Shown here: in pieces, positions 23,930 to 35,862 of the stretch
How positions within the stretch are numbered: position 1 is the first letter of the stretch
How the letters are laid out: each line of letters starts with the position of its first letter
From: Schistosoma haematobium
Lineage: Eukaryota; Platyhelminthes; Trematoda; Strigeidida; Schistosomatidae
Assembly (NCBI RefSeq): GCF_000699445.3
Contig: NC_067199.1
Location: 36,502,902-36,566,901, forward strand
Reading direction: 5' to 3'
Length of the DNA stretch: 64,000 bases
Notes under the pieces: generated by a model
The model's input: only the letters and a program-made list of their open reading frames with translations
The model's database searches: none
Told to the model about the DNA's origin: nothing
Translations under genes and position numbers: made by a program

Positions 23930-24270
23930 AGTGACTGACTTCAGGAGATATTTCTGGAGTTCTAGTGAGAAGCCGTTACCAGTGGAGTTCAACCAGGTTT
24001 GTTGTGAGATATCAGCTCACTGAAGACAATGGTGTACGGTGGCGCAACTTCGTGGATTGGTTGAAGTTAGACATTAACACCGTTGGATGCCGGCTCAGTG
24101 GTCTAGTGATTAAACGCTCGCGCGCGAGACTGATAGGTCCTGGGTTCGAATCTCGCGGGGTGAGGGATCGTGGGTGCACACTGATGAGGAGTCCCATGCC
24201 AAGACGAAACGGCCGTCCAGTGCTACCAGGTTTTCCATGATGGTCTAGCTTCAAGTGACTCATGATTTTT
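23930..24270 (+). mobile_element. tRNA-SINE with defective hammerhead
   Basis: Lead sequence (GACTGACTTCAGGAGAT at about 23932), then A box TGGTCTAGTGATTAAACG and B box GGTTCGAATCTCG (about 24142-24155). The hammerhead segment reads ATGAGGAG where CUGANGAG is expected, with GAAAC and CAGTGC intact. Overlapping ORFs on both strands are incidental. Confidence 0.75.
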
Positions 24271-25215
24271 TAAAATCTCCACAAAACCCATTCTGATAAA
24301 CCATTTATTGTTAAATATCGATAATAATAGCTAGTTTAAAAGATAAACCAAAAATCTGACTTTCATAAGAAACTATCTTCTTTTAATGACTGATTCATAC
24401 AAATCTCTTTGTATTTAATACTTATTCTGACAAGTTTCTAGTAAACATCTATTATTACTATGATAATCTAGTTATGTAAAATAAATGTACAAGATAGTAA
24501 ATGGCAATAAAAAATGTATTCAATTATCAATCGTTCATGTATAGACTATTTTACATAACATTTTACTTATTTGTAGTTTGTTTTTTAAACAAACATGTTT
24601 ACATGTATGACAAACTATTTCTATTATGTTGGAGTGGGTGGGTGGGAGTGAGAGTTGAAAAGTTAGCGAAACAGTGGTTACATTATATATTTGGAAAAAC
24701 ACACACACAATTTGTTTAACATAGGAAACAAATACTTTCCAAGGTAACATAAGTTATTCGGTTATATGAAAATATTTTTCAAATCTTGTAAAACTATTGA
24801 CAATTAGCAAAAATCAAAGCCTACTGTAATAAAACAATGAAAGGATAAGTGTTTTGTTTTGTTTTTTCTACAGTGCATTACCATTTATTAAAATATCAAT
24901 AATTTAGTGTAGGTAATGACTGAGAATATAATCAGAACAACATCAACAACAACAACAACAAAACACATTCATTAACCACTTTTTATACATATCCATATAG
25001 TCATTATGATACACTCCAGGTTTATTTCTACGATGTAGAGAATTTATTAAGATCGGTTTATCTGATTAAATTATTTGACAATGTAAAGGATACTTTCATA
25101 ATAAACTCCACATTCACTAATGATAATTACATAACAGTAAGTGTTAATACATTTTTCAGTTCATAATACGACACTGATATTATTATGTAACTCAACTACT
25201 CGATTACTTCATTGT

Positions 25216-25216
<1 letters not shown>
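24271..25216. other. AT-rich intergenic DNA, nothing recognised
   Basis: Short ORFs at 24501-24750 on both strands show no domain. Confidence 0.45.

Positions 25217-25298
<82 letters not shown>
25217..25298. repeat. (AT)n microsatellite, about 80 bp
   Basis: Uninterrupted AT dinucleotides, about 40 units. Confidence 0.97.
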
Positions 25299-25301
<3 letters not shown>

Positions 25302-25579
25302 GTAGAGCCATGATGAAACACTAAATGTCAGAATAGGAATTTTCACTATATCTTCTAAAACATATAACATAGTCTATATTATCGGGGATTTTCGATAATG
25401 ATGGATAGTAATTTAATGTTTGACTTCTTCATATTCTTTAATTTTTAAACTGTAACTTTTACAGACATTACAATAATAAATACTGTAATCATTATGTAAA
25501 CAAATCATTTCGAATAACCGCGATAAGAATTAATATTAATCACCAGTATAGGGGTTGTAGAGATTATTAAGTTCTTGAT

Positions 25580-25748
25580 TGGGATCATGAACCGATTGAT
25601 GTTAGATCACCGTTGGGAAACTGGAAACACTGCGAGCGTGATCGTGGATGCGCACTGCTGATGAGTCCCACGATAGGATGAAACAGCCGTCCAGTGCTTC
25701 CAGGTTTCCAATGGTGGTCTAACATCAATCGGTTCATGATCTCAATCT
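25580..25748 (+). mobile_element. Short fold-back hammerhead element with terminal inverted repeats
   Basis: Begins ATTGGGATCATGAACCGATT and ends with the complement ATCGGTTCATGATCTCAAT; arms of about 35 bp. Between them is only a hammerhead; the tRNA head is missing. Confidence 0.75.
25640..25712 (+). ncRNA. Hammerhead ribozyme, intact core
   Basis: Stem I GCACTG (25652-25657) pairs perfectly with CAGTGC (25692-25697). Core CTGATGAG (25658-25665), GAAAC (25680-25684), stem III AC...GT and cleavage triplet GTC at 25689-25691. Among the best predicted ribozymes in the window. Confidence 0.75.
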
Positions 25749-25784
25749 CTTTATAATCTCCCCAGCCCCTATACTGACTAGCTT

Positions 25785-26070
25785 CGTGAGGGAACTCTCG
25801 GAGTTCTAGTGGGAAGCTGTGACCAGTGGAGCTAGTCCGTTTCCGGTAGAGACAGGTATCTACCTCAGTACAATGTAAGATGGTCGCGCAATTTCGTGGA
25901 CCGGTTGATGTTAGATACTAGCACCATTGGATGCCGGCTCAGTGGCCCGCAAGCGGGATCGTGGATGCGCGCTGCTGATGAGTCTCCCGATGGAACGAAA
26001 CAGCTGTCCAGTACTTACAGGTTTCCAACGGTGGTCTAACATCAATCGGTTCATGATCTCAATCAATAAT
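25785..26070 (+). mobile_element. tRNA-SINE, body deleted, with hammerhead
   Basis: The lead (GTGACCAGTGGAGC) and GCCGGCTCAGTGG are followed directly by CGGGATCGTGG; the A-to-B-box body is gone. Then a hammerhead and the ATCGGTTCATGATCTCAAT tail. Confidence 0.75.
25963..26025 (+). ncRNA. Hammerhead ribozyme motif
   Basis: CTGATGAG (25975-25982), GAAAC (25997-26001), triplet GTC. Stem I has one mismatch and stem II is imperfect. Confidence 0.6.
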
Positions 26071-26269
26071 ATAAATCAGTTTTTCATCGTCAAAACTGTA
26101 GAACTAATGACTGTAACAGTACATCATTATTTTGTTCTGTCTGTACAAACTCAACATATCACGTTAATTTATGTAAAATAATACTACAAACTTTTATTAT
26201 CATGTTTATTCGTTAACTAAAAAATATGATACATTACAGTACTTATTAAAAGTTTGAAATATATTTTAA

Positions 26270-26495
26270 TAGCTGAATTCATGAGTCGATGTAAGCTAGA
26301 CCGCTACTGAAAACCTGAAAGCACTGGATGGCCGTTTCGTCTTAGTATGGAACTCCTCACTTAGGACTCGAACCCAGGACTGAGGTCATGGATGAGCATT
26401 GCTTAAGAGTCTCATACTAGGACGAAATGGTCGTCCAATGTCTTCAGGTTTCCCATGGTGATCCATCTTCGATCGACTCATGAATTCAATCAGCG
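26270..26495. mobile_element. Palindromic hammerhead element (both arms decayed)
   Basis: GAATTCATGAGTCGAT at 26275-26290 and its complement at 26472-26487 bound two opposite hammerhead-like arms. Forward core reads CTTAAGAG, reverse core GTGAGGAG; both are broken. Confidence 0.7.
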
Positions 26496-26499
26496 GGAG

Positions 26500-27001
26500 T
26501 ATATAACCATATTATTCTCGACTAACTTTATGGTCTTTCATTAGAATAAAAGTGTCAGTAGCAAATAAGTACGTGAATATATGCAGTTAGAATATGTATC
26601 TATTAGAAGTTAGGGAAAGAAATGTTAGTCATTATGTTTAATAAGATGTTGACATTATTTAAAAACAAACATTTCAGACTTTTCTGAGTACCTGAAGATA
26701 ATAGCAGTTTATTTTTTTATCTAATCTTATGCTTTTCTTCATTTTGTGAACTTTTATTCATTAGTTATATTGAATAGAAAAGATTAGGTCTATTCGTGTT
26801 GCTTGTAGAATGTACCGAAATGTGGTCTTCAAAACAAAAACAATTCATTAATTTCATATATATATGTTAGGTAGTAAGTGACCAAATGGGTGTAATTAAT
26901 TAGTTTTTTTCTGGTTAATTAATATAATTCGTTAATTTTAATTCAATAAATAAATTTCATTATGTAATTTCACCAAGATTTTCTTTCATTCTAAATGCAA
27001 T
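26500..27001. other. AT-rich intergenic DNA, nothing recognised
   Basis: No coding pattern. Confidence 0.45.
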
Positions 27002-27481
27002 TGTTGTTGCGAATTTAAGCCCGACTAGTTATCCGCCAATCGAAATACGACATATTCAATCTTAGTATTGTGCTAAACCAATGATGTTCGACCCAGTATT
27101 GATCCTTTGTTCTCCTAGCACTTATAGTTGAGTCCAGAACGCCAACATCAGCTACCACTATGCAAATCATTTATTTCCAACCTACTTGGTTTACATACCA
27201 GCCAAACAGACCGCATCACACCATAAAATAGAAAATAACATTTAAACAAGATCAAGCCAAACTGTCTGTGAACGTGGGGAACTGTAATCAATAAACTGAA
27301 CATAACTTAAGAGCAGTAAATCATATAATAATAATAGTCTATAGGTCAAAATAAAGCTTATAATCAGAGGAATATAGATAAACATGATTTAGCTAATGAA
27401 CAGTTATACTATATATATAACATTGGTCCATTAATAAATCTCAGAAGTTACCCGTAGTTTAGTCTTCACTAGGATATAACA
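27002..27481 (-). repeat. Diverged solo LTR related to the 14898-20279 element
   Basis: Follows the Gypsy LTR along its length (ATCCGCCAATCGAAATACGA, CATAAAATAG, GTCAAAATAAAGCTTATAAT, GGATATAACA end) with many substitutions. No internal element and no clear target duplication. Confidence 0.75.
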
Positions 27482-27799
27482 ATTATTTTTTTTGTTATTT
27501 TCATTTTACGTTATTTATGTCTCTTTGTATTTCTATTATCATTAGAATTTGGGATTTAGGCAGCCATATGTATCAGTAACAATAATTTGAAAGTTAGTAC
27601 ATTGAATCTTTAAAATACATTTAAATGTCAGAAATTATTAGGTGGTTGACTACAAGTGATTATAACGTTACAACTAACTTCTATTCTGTTCAAATCTCGA
27701 CTTTATAAGTGAACTCATGAACATATGTAGATTGTTTTATTAAGTTTTACTATGTTTATCATTGCTATAATAGTAATTATGATAAATAATAAATATATA

Positions 27800-28180
27800 T
27801 TTAATAGTTTAATTGATGAGTCGATGTAAGCTAGACTATCGTGTAAAACCTAGAACCAATGGAAGGCCATTTCATCCTATTGTGGGGATCCTCAACAGTG
27901 CGTATCCACGGTCCCGCCTCGCGGTCTCGTGTGTGAACGCTTAACCATTAGACCACTGAGCTGGCATCTAACTGTGTTAATGTCTAACTTCAACCGATCC
28001 ACAAAACTGTGCCACCGGCCACCATTGTTTTTAGTGAGTTGTTATCTCACAACGGACACGGCTGAACTTCACTGGTCACGGCTTTTTATTAGAACTTCAT
28101 GAATTACCTCTTGAAGCCAGTCACTAGTGAGCACGTGCTGATTATTATCGGAAAGGGGGTTTTGTGGAAACTGTGGTAAT
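27800..28180 (-). mobile_element. tRNA-SINE with defective hammerhead
   Basis: Reverse orientation: tail near 27815-27850, hammerhead with core TTGAGGAT (broken), head with A-box complement near 27940-27965, and the lead sequence to about 28160. Confidence 0.7.
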
Positions 28181-28400
28181 TTAACAGTTGAATTCACCAG
28201 TCAATCCAAGCTAGACCATCACCGAAGATTGTGGGATCGAATCCTGAGAGCAGGACTGTGGATGTACGCTGCTGAGGAGTCCCATACCATGACGAAATGG
28301 CCGTTCGGTGCTTCCAGGTTTTCCATGGTGGTCTAGCTTTGATCAACTCATGAATTCAACTAATAAATTACTGACATCTCCACAAACCCCTTTTCTGAAA
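28150..28400 (+). mobile_element. Fold-back SINE with hammerhead
   Basis: Starts in the outer terminal sequence GGGGGTTTTGTGGAAACTG and ends in its complement near ATCTCCACAAACCCC (28377-28391). B-box-like GGATCGAATCCTG (about 28233-28245). Confidence 0.7.
28261..28318 (+). ncRNA. Hammerhead ribozyme motif
   Basis: CTGAGGAG (28272-28279; N7=G), GAAA (28294-28297), cleavage triplet GTT, stem I GCTG/CGGT with wobble pairs. Allowed by NUH but weaker. Confidence 0.5.
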
Positions 28401-29749
28401 TACATTCTTGTTATAATCCAATAAACAGAAACATTGTGTTTCTAACTTTTCGTTTAAACACGTGTTAATTTAATGTCGGTTGTTTATTTACTCTGAAGAT
28501 ATGACTTACATTAAGTCACGAAAGTCAGAAATATGACTTTTTTTACTCATTGGGATTTAACAAAAATATATTTATTACTAACTCTCTACCCAATGGTCAA
28601 TATATTTCAAAGTATCAAGTTCAACCTTTGTATAGATACCAACAATTATGATTGTTATTCAAATAAAAAGCAAATCTAGTTTTCATGAATTCAGTATAAA
28701 GATTGAATGTACAGTTACCATTAATGTAGCTTGTGAATTTTGATAGTAATACATTTATTATTACAGATTTAGTTAAATTGTTATAGTTCCCCCTGAACAT
28801 TTTAATGACCACTTATCATATTAGTTACACTTTCGAAAACAGTACACCAAGTGCTATGTAACTAGGCATATTTTGTTGTTGTTTTTCCCTTTAAAAATTA
28901 AAAAAAAGCAATTTCCCTACTGTTAACAAATTATCGTCATCTGAAAAAAATTCAGGCAGATAATTGTGTTGCTTTTTTAAGAATTTTACTTTTGTGAAGG
29001 AAATAATGAAGAATATTTCACTGGCTATGAAACAATATGGTGATTTTCTTCTAGTCATTAAGTAGTTTTTTTAAAAGAAAAACGGATAAAATATCTTCAA
29101 GGAAATTCCTTGACTGTTTAAATATCTATCATTAAACGATGTTCTATTGTTTACCACGAATAATTCTTAAACTAGTCTTAGTTTAACTATGGATTGTTAC
29201 TTCATTTACTCATTTTTATTAACTACTTATATCGCATAATAGTACTGAAACAAAATTATGTGAAAATAACAATTAATGTCATAGCTACTTACAATTTGAG
29301 TACTTACTTGATAAGACAGATTTTTAAGTATATTGTGTACAGTAGTTTATATTAATGGAATAAAATTCCCATCTATTAATTCTGTAGGCATAAATTCTGC
29401 ACTTTGTTACTAAAGTCAAATAAATGGGACAAAATATGTTTAAATAATCGAAACATTAAATAACTTGATTCTACTCAAAATATTATTTACACTTCACCAA
29501 TGGTATTTCATTAGAAATAAACATGTTATCATCTTACCATATAAACCGACTCATTGAAAGATGTTTCTGTCATTATGAAAAATTAATTGCTTTTCTATTA
29601 AGTACATTCATTCTCATTATTTAATTTATTACAGTTTGGTTCATGTGTGTTATATCGCTTAATTAATCTATTTCATTTATTCTATAAAATGCATAATGAT
29701 TTATGAGAGATGAAAATTCATGCTACAAAATAAAATGACAAGCTAGCAA
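28401..29749. other. AT-rich DNA with few repeats, nothing recognised
   Basis: No coding pattern; lower repeat density than neighbouring regions. Confidence 0.45.
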
Positions 29750-30170
29750 ATGAAGAGACTTCCATGGACTATCGTTGATTGCTGACGGAATTAGTCGTCA
29801 TTGATTGGAAGTCAAACAGTGAGCGAGTTTATATATTCCCCTTGGGTCGAGAAAACAGAACTGAGGTGTTTCTGACAGCTAGGTTAATCGAACCGACGTT
29901 CCTGCGGAAGTCGATTCTAGGGGGAAGCTAATGTAACAGCGTAGGTTGGTTGGTTAAGAGTTGACCTCAAACAACCAAGCATATGCCAAAACAGTACAGG
30001 TCAAGTATTCATTCACTTCCTTATTTTGCATAGGCGTTATATTTCCTATTATCTTATATTGAATGTTGAGAGGCTTTGTTTGTCTGAACAAATAATCCAC
30101 TGTGACTGCGCGAAGATCGAAATAAAGACCTATTCACTACTTGTCTGGTTTCTTCTATCAATAGCACGAG
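29750..30170 (+). repeat. LTR-like or promoter-like segment, unresolved
   Basis: Has a TTTATATATT box at 29828-29837, GC-richer text, and AATAAA at about 30119-30124 followed by a T/G-rich stretch. This order resembles an LTR (U3-R-U5), but no paired LTR or target duplication was found. Confidence 0.3.
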
Positions 30171-30869
30171 GGTTAACTTAAGACACGAAAAACTATTACG
30201 CAACCTTCTTTATATGTTTTAAGTCTCAGATCACCTAATAAAGCTTTTTTATAAATACTTTGACTGTATTCATTCGTCAAGTTACATGAAATTTAATATG
30301 ACGTACAGTGCAGTGCAAATGTGTTCATGCATCTAAATTATGCAGTGTTTAATCATCTTTAACAAACACAAAATTCTTAACGAAAAACTTACATGTCCAA
30401 GTAGACATAGTTGGTTTAAGCAAAGCTCACCAGTATCCCGAAATGACATTATCGTGTCTTAGACACTAGAAAAACATGCATTACCTTGAGTCTTCATTAA
30501 TTTAACTTCTCCACATTTTAGGTATGTGTTAAAATAAGTGAGTCTTAAGAATCCTATTAATTCAAGTTATGAACTGCTTGAAAGCTAAATGAGGTAGAAC
30601 AGTTTAGAAGAACTGCCGTTCTAAGGAATTATATGAGGTAGATTTGTTTTCAGCGAATAGCACTCCGTGATCGACTGTTGTAACACAGACCTAGAATGCA
30701 AAGTTCTATATCCATTCCCCTTAAAACCAAAGTAACAAGAGATTCTTGAAAAATTATTAAAAGTATAGTAACTAAAGTAGCTATGCAGCCCTCATTCATT
30801 TTGTCCATTTGTATCTTTTTCTTTAAAACATCGCTTGAGAATGCTATAACCGACACAATATCCATCTAA

Positions 30870-31325
30870 AGTTTCAACAGGGACAAAACAGTGGGCCAAA
30901 AATATCATTTTATGTCGAAGCATAGTCATCATCACCTTCACTAACGTCAGAATCAAAAGATTCTTCAAAAGGTGATTCGGGTGTGACATAATGGCAAATA
31001 GCCTGCAGATGAAAACCTAGGTACTGTAAAATAAAATTATCAGGAGAACCTTGGAAGAACGCTACTAGTGTAAACTGCATAAAAATCCCTTCACACGCAC
31101 CTTTTGGATGTAGTCGAAGATTATAATTTAAAAGCTATAAAAGCTGAGTTCCCATTTCCAGACCCTCCCTTTGACAAGTATTTGAAAAGGTGACAGATAA
31201 TCTTAGGAAGATCCCCAGGTAAACCCTATTCAGGAACCCGTTATAATGTACGACTCTCTGGTCTTCTACATCAACGTAAGAGAATTCAGAGTCGAAATCT
31301 AGAATGCTAAAATCTACATGTGGAC
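30870..31325 (-). pseudogene. Frameshifted coding sequence, unidentified
   Basis: Reading the minus strand from about 31315, three consecutive open segments in different frames abut: one containing EFSYVDVEDQRVVHYNG, one containing DLPKIICHLFKYLSKGG, and one containing GIFMQFTLVAFFQGSPDN that ends in an acidic tail FDSDVSEGDDDYAST and a stop at about 30922. The switches fall at a GGG run (about 31232) and a TTTT run (about 31127). Composition and continuity look like real protein, without introns. I do not recognise the family. It could be a retrogene, a decayed gene, or a live gene with assembly errors; further text to 30870 may also be coding. Confidence 0.4.
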
Positions 31326-31329
31326 ATCA

Positions 31330-32123
31330 AGCCACATGTGTAGATACTAACATCAACTTGCCGTTAACTACAATGAACTGATCATATAGGTCAGTGCTCC
31401 ATATATCAATGCACCACACCTAAACAAAAAGATGTTCCTACCGATCCGATTATCCAATTTAGGGAGCTACAGTCGTGAACACAATGTTTAAACAAGAAAT
31501 TAGAACGTGAGCAATATGTAAATGTATTCTTGTGAAACTTGTACTTGTAAAATGGAAACTGGTGTGTTGATAAAAGAAATAAAGTAAGAATCAGAATGGA
31601 AAGCTAGAATATATAAGAAAAGTAATAAATAGGCAGTCACTCTTGGTTTGCTTAGCGGATGTAAGTATGAAGGTTAAATATATATTATGAATTTTTGTTA
31701 GAATATTCAGTGAGTGGTCTTAATCTACAGTAACTGTGGTGGACCAAAAATATATTTCGAGTATCTTTGGAGCTCACACTAGTGCTACTCACACGTAGTG
31801 TTTCTCCTTAAGTGGAGTAAGTGTTTGATTGAGCACTTAAGTCAGTTTCTTTGAACCCATAGTTTTCTGTTGATTTTAATTAAAACGGCTTTGCGAATAG
31901 TTCCTTTATTATTTACAATGATCATCGGTTTATAACGACATCCGTTCTGGAGTTTTTGAAGTTCGATCTAGATATCCTCTAATTACGAGCTGGGTCAAAG
32001 GGACATAATTTTATGATAGTACCTTGTCAGTGACCGTGTCACTAGCCACACTTCACGCGCTAGTTAGCTGTTGGTAATTTCACTCCACCAAGTAGTTGTT
32101 TCTAGGGAGGCAATCGAGTCATG
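31330..32123. other. Intergenic DNA, nothing recognised
   Basis: No clear exon upstream of the 30.9-31.3 kb coding remnant. Confidence 0.4.
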
Positions 32124-32127
32124 ATTT

Positions 32128-32484
32128 TGTAGCGTGGAGTCGAGTTGAGATTAACTGTGAACACCGCTACCAAGAAACACGTGCCAGATAAATCAGAAGG
32201 CGAGGATCGAACGTAACCAGATTTATTTCGTTGGCGATCTCGTGGCATTGAACGAATACCGAGATCGTGCCAAGGAATGGTACAAGCGAAAGCAGAAGAA
32301 AGGAGTACGTGCGAACAGTACCAAAAACCGCGGAACAATGATGGAAGGTAATGGAAGCACAAAATGGCTATAATTAGCACAGTTAAACAAAAGCACATTA
32401 AAACACACACCGGTACAGTTGGTTATAATAATAATTGTTTTTATTAAACCAGTCGTGTTCTCGTGATAAACGTGAGTCACTACA
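32128..32484 (-). repeat. 3' LTR of the CsRn1-like element
   Basis: 357 bp; TG...CA ends. ORFs that run through it are incidental. Confidence 0.93.
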
Positions 32485-32498
32485 GGGGCCCCCCACTA
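32485..32498 (-). other. Polypurine-like tract next to 3' LTR
   Basis: Reverse strand AGTGGGGGGCCCC directly before the LTR; the C-rich end makes it an unusual tract. Confidence 0.5.
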
Positions 32499-33040
32499 GA
32501 AAGGGTTTACACTTTCGATAAATAGCGGTTTGAATCGTGGGACTGATCGGCTGACGAGCGATTGTAGGACGGAAGAATTGGCGAACAGGAAAGCGATCGT
32601 TGATCGTCGAGTTGCCAACGAAGGTCGTTTTCGGAGAACAGTACCAGGAGCGATGTGTTGTATTTATTGCTCGAATTGGCATGCTACACCAGAGTGGTTT
32701 GTATCCAGAATCTGAAGAGGGCGTTCGTAGAGGTGCGCACCAGAAACGCTGCAGACGTAGGACGAAACCACGTTGAGCCAAAAGACCAGAAGCGACCGTA
32801 ACGACCAAGTTCGAGACCAAGCGTGTGCCAAGCATTCGAAACCAATATATCGACTGAGTGCGTTGACAAGAGCATGGGTGATCAGGCCAGCTTTCGCCAA
32901 AGTTGACTGAAGTCGACGGAACCAAGCGGAGATGGTCGAAGGCGTGGGCTCAGGAAACAAAAAGAAAATAAAAAAAGAAGAGTGTAGCATACGTGTAGTA
33001 TAGGAATAATCCTACACCGTATCGGTTGTTGACTGTGCGA
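32499..33040 (-). other. 3' region of the CsRn1-like element
   Basis: Between integrase stop and LTR. Overlapping ORFs in three minus frames (32398-32990) show no domain; an env-like ORF cannot be supported. Confidence 0.5.
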
Positions 33041-34186
33041 CTATTCGCGGAAGCGTACGGGTAACCGTACTCGGCGACCGGAACGTGAGACGGCAGTCTC
33101 GTTCGCGTCGTGTGAGCCTGCAATCTCATCCGAAGTCAAGGGCGGCGTGGTCTGCTGATCTGGACGTGAGACTGTCGTCTCGTCCGTAGACGGTGCAGAT
33201 GACGCGTGCTGTTGACTGGGACGTGAGAATGAGGTCTCAGATGTATCTAGCGTGGGACCTGAAGGAGATTTAAGGATCCCGCTAGGTTTAATAGGTCTAG
33301 CATTGAATCTCAGGTTGTCAGATAGGGCACTGTCATCGACGTGTGCTGGTTTGAGACGATCAATGCTGACGATCTCGACGCGGCCGTGTCGATCAACCTT
33401 GAAGGTCTTTTCGTGACGAGCGATCACGCGAAAAGGGCCTTCGTAAGGTTGTTGCAAAGGTTTGCGTACCGAATCTACTCGTATGAAAACATGTGAACAA
33501 GTAGATAACTCTCGAGGGAGAGCGACCTGTCGATGTTGTATTCGAGTTGACACCGGAGGCAGCGTTCGCATAAATGCAGACAGTCGTTGGACGTAGTCTG
33601 ATTTACCGAAATTAGGTCTGCTCCGTGGTGTGAAGAATTCCCCGGGCAGACGCAATGTCGTGCCGTATACAAGTTCAGCGGCGGAACATTGGATATCTGC
33701 CTTTAAACTCGTTCTGATACCTAAAAGAACGAGCGGTAAGGTTTCGTACCAGTCGTCGTTTTCGTGTGCTCGAAGAGCACTTTTAAGTTGCCGGTGAAAC
33801 CTTTCAACTAAACCGTTTGAAGCTGGATGGTAGGCGGTAGTGCGTATTCGTTCCGTACCAAGCAGCCGAGTAAGTGAGGAGAATAGTGCGGACTCAAATT
33901 GTTGTCCTTGGTCAGTCGTGACGGTCGAGGGACAACCATATAGAGCTATCCATCGTTCTACGAAGCGGTGAGCAACTGTCTCCGCCGTGATAGACGTGAT
34001 GGGTATAGCTTCGGGCCATCTGGTGAAGCGGTCGATGCACGTGAGTATGTGATCATACCCGTGCGATGGTGGCAGTGGTCCTACAATGTCTAAGTGAACA
34101 TGATCGAAGCGAGCATCAGGCGTAGCGAATGTACCGAGGGGGCGGCTACGTGCCTGCGCACTTTTGATCGTTGACATTGTAAGCAT
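33041..34186 (-). CDS. Integrase segment of CsRn1-like pol
   Basis: 381 codons. Contains the DDE core: first Asp in HLDIVGP near residue 32, second in TTDQGQQF near 95, Glu in SNGLVERF near 130, then a C-terminal region with PYEGPFRV. The zinc-finger part (CLQCQRS) sits at the end of the preceding frame, so the two are one protein split by a frame change in a C run near 34144-34148. The ORF has no genuine start of its own. Confidence 0.9.
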   Translation of the reverse strand: MLTMSTIKSAQARSRPLGTFATPDARFDHVHLDIVGPLPPSHGYDHILTCIDRFTRWPEAIPITSITAETVAHRFVERWIALYGCPSTVTTDQGQQFESALFSSLTRLLGTERIRTTAYHPASNGLVERFHRQLKSALRAHENDDWYETLPLVLLGIRTSLKADIQCSAAELVYGTTLRLPGEFFTPRSRPNFGKSDYVQRLSAFMRTLPPVSTRIQHRQVALPRELSTCSHVFIRVDSVRKPLQQPYEGPFRVIARHEKTFKVDRHGRVEIVSIDRLKPAHVDDSALSDNLRFNARPIKPSGILKSPSGPTLDTSETSFSRPSQQHASSAPSTDETTVSRPDQQTTPPLTSDEIAGSHDANETAVSRSGRRVRLPVRFRE

Positions 34187-35862
34187 TGCTTAGCCCACAT
34201 ACGAACATCTTTATTCATGGCCGGCCAGACGTATCGTGCAGCGATGAGGCGTAATGTAGCTGCGATACCTGGGTGAGATAATCCATGCAGGGCATCGAAT
34301 ACGAGACGGCGGTAAGCAGAGGGTACGATGGGTCGAGGAAGACCGGTAGAAGTATCACATAGAATGGTGCCAGAAGTCGTGGCTAGAGGTACTTCCTGAT
34401 ACTGAAGGGACGTAGAGTGTGGTGCTTCTGTACAGCTGGGATCGTTTGCTTGGGCAGCGGCCATAGCAGGAAGATCGAGCACCGGCAGGGTAACTGCATT
34501 CATTTGGATTCGTGATAGAGCATCGGCAACACAGTTCGACTTGCCTTGGATGTGACGAAGGTCTGTCGTGAACTGAGAGATATAGTCCAAATGTCTGCAC
34601 TCTCGTGGTGAGTAGCGGTCAGACTTGGTATGCAAAGCATACGTTAAGGGCTTATGGTCGGTGAATAAAATGAATCGACGTCCTTCTACTGCGTGCCGAA
34701 AATGTTTGATGGCGCAGTAGGCTGCTAGCAGCTCGCGACCAAAAGCGCTATATCTCGTCTCCGTGGCAGTAAGGCGTCGTGAGAAAAACTCGAGAGGTTG
34801 CCAACTACCGGAGATGTTTTGTTGCATGACTGCTCCTATAGCAACATCGGATGCATCAACCGCTATACTAAGCGTGGCTGATGGATCGGGATGGGCGAGA
34901 AGAGTGGCTTGCGCAAGAGCCGTTTTGATTTCAGTGAATGCAGTACGTGCAGAATCGTTCATTTCCAATCTGCGTGGGTTGCCGCGTAGTAAGTCGGTTA
35001 GTGGTCGTAACCGTTCTGCCGCGTGTGGGATGAAACGACGGTAGAAGTTAACCAAACCGAGAAAAGCCTTCAGTTCCTTGAGTGAGGACGGCACGTTGTA
35101 CTCCTTTATTGCTTGCACTTTGTCCTCACAAGGTAGAATACCCTCTTGCTTGATAACATGACCCAGAAATATTATTTCTCGTTTACCTAACTCGCATTTG
35201 TCTGGGTTAACTACTATTCCGTTATCCGAAAGGCGTTGGAATAATAGCGTAAGATGTTGATAATGTTCATCTACGTTTGATGATGCGATTAGCAGGTCAT
35301 CAATATAGACGTGAACAAAATCGAGGTCTCGTACAATGCTATCGATAAACCTTTGAAAAGTTTGAGCAGCATTCCGTAATCCAAATGGCATTCGTAGAAA
35401 CTCAAACAAACCGAAAGGAGTCGTGATAGCGGTCTTTTCGATATCTTCAAGAGCGACTGGGATCTGATGATATGCTCGTACCAGATCGATCTTAGAAAAG
35501 ATAGTCGTGCCCTTGAGCGATGCCGTGATGTCATGTATGTGGGGGATGGGGTAGCTATCAAAGCGCGTAACTACGTTTAGAGCTCGGTAGTCGCCGCATG
35601 GTCTCCAACTAACCCCATCTTTTTTGCGCACCATGTGTAGAGGAGAGGCACATGGACTGTGAGAAGGACGAATAATACCAGTAGCTAGTAAATTGTCAAA
35701 CTCACGCTTAGCAAAAGCTAATTTGTCCGGTGCCAGTCGGCGAGGTCGTGCCGTGACTGGCGGTCCGCGGGTGACTATGTGGTGTACCACACGATTGGTC
35801 ACCGATGGAAGCTCCTCGAGTGGTTTAGTGAGTACGGGAATTTCTCGAATAAAGCGTGGAAT
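34090..35862 (-). CDS. Reverse transcriptase / RNase H segment of CsRn1-like pol
   Basis: Frame open from just after a TAA at 35863-35865. RT motifs in order: [42 protein letters not shown] (catalytic YIDD), [18 protein letters not shown]; then RNase H with [10 protein letters not shown], and the integrase zinc-finger [18 protein letters not shown]...CLQCQRS at the end. No ATG is needed if it continues from protease; the offset to protease is one base at an AAA run (about 35863-35866). Confidence 0.92.
   Translation of the reverse strand: MPRFIREIPVLTKPLEELPSVTNRVVHHIVTRGPPVTARPRRLAPDKLAFAKREFDNLLATGIIRPSHSPCASPLHMVRKKDGVSWRPCGDYRALNVVTRFDSYPIPHIHDITASLKGTTIFSKIDLVRAYHQIPVALEDIEKTAITTPFGLFEFLRMPFGLRNAAQTFQRFIDSIVRDLDFVHVYIDDLLIASSNVDEHYQHLTLLFQRLSDNGIVVNPDKCELGKREIIFLGHVIKQEGILPCEDKVQAIKEYNVPSSLKELKAFLGLVNFYRRFIPHAAERLRPLTDLLRGNPRRLEMNDSARTAFTEIKTALAQATLLAHPDPSATLSIAVDASDVAIGAVMQQNISGSWQPLEFFSRRLTATETRYSAFGRELLAAYCAIKHFRHAVEGRRFILFTDHKPLTYALHTKSDRYSPRECRHLDYISQFTTDLRHIQGKSNCVADALSRIQMNAVTLPVLDLPAMAAAQANDPSCTEAPHSTSLQYQEVPLATTSGTILCDTSTGLPRPIVPSAYRRLVFDALHGLSHPGIAATLRLIAARYVWPAMNKDVRMWAKQCLQCQRSKVRRHVAAPSVHSLRLMLASIMFT

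Noticed and set aside
24105..24160. Functional tRNA gene within SINE heads
   Set aside because: A and B boxes are present but acceptor and anticodon stems do not form; also true of the copies at 8270, 1480, 60900 and 58080.
23965..24263. ORFs of 83-91 codons on both strands
   Set aside because: They are translations of a tRNA-SINE with hammerhead.
27002..27481. Target duplication of the diverged solo LTR
   Set aside because: Flanking bases on the two sides do not match at any plausible boundary.
32398..32990. Possible envelope-like ORF after integrase
   Set aside because: The three overlapping frames have no signal peptide or membrane segment pattern that I could support and run into the LTR.
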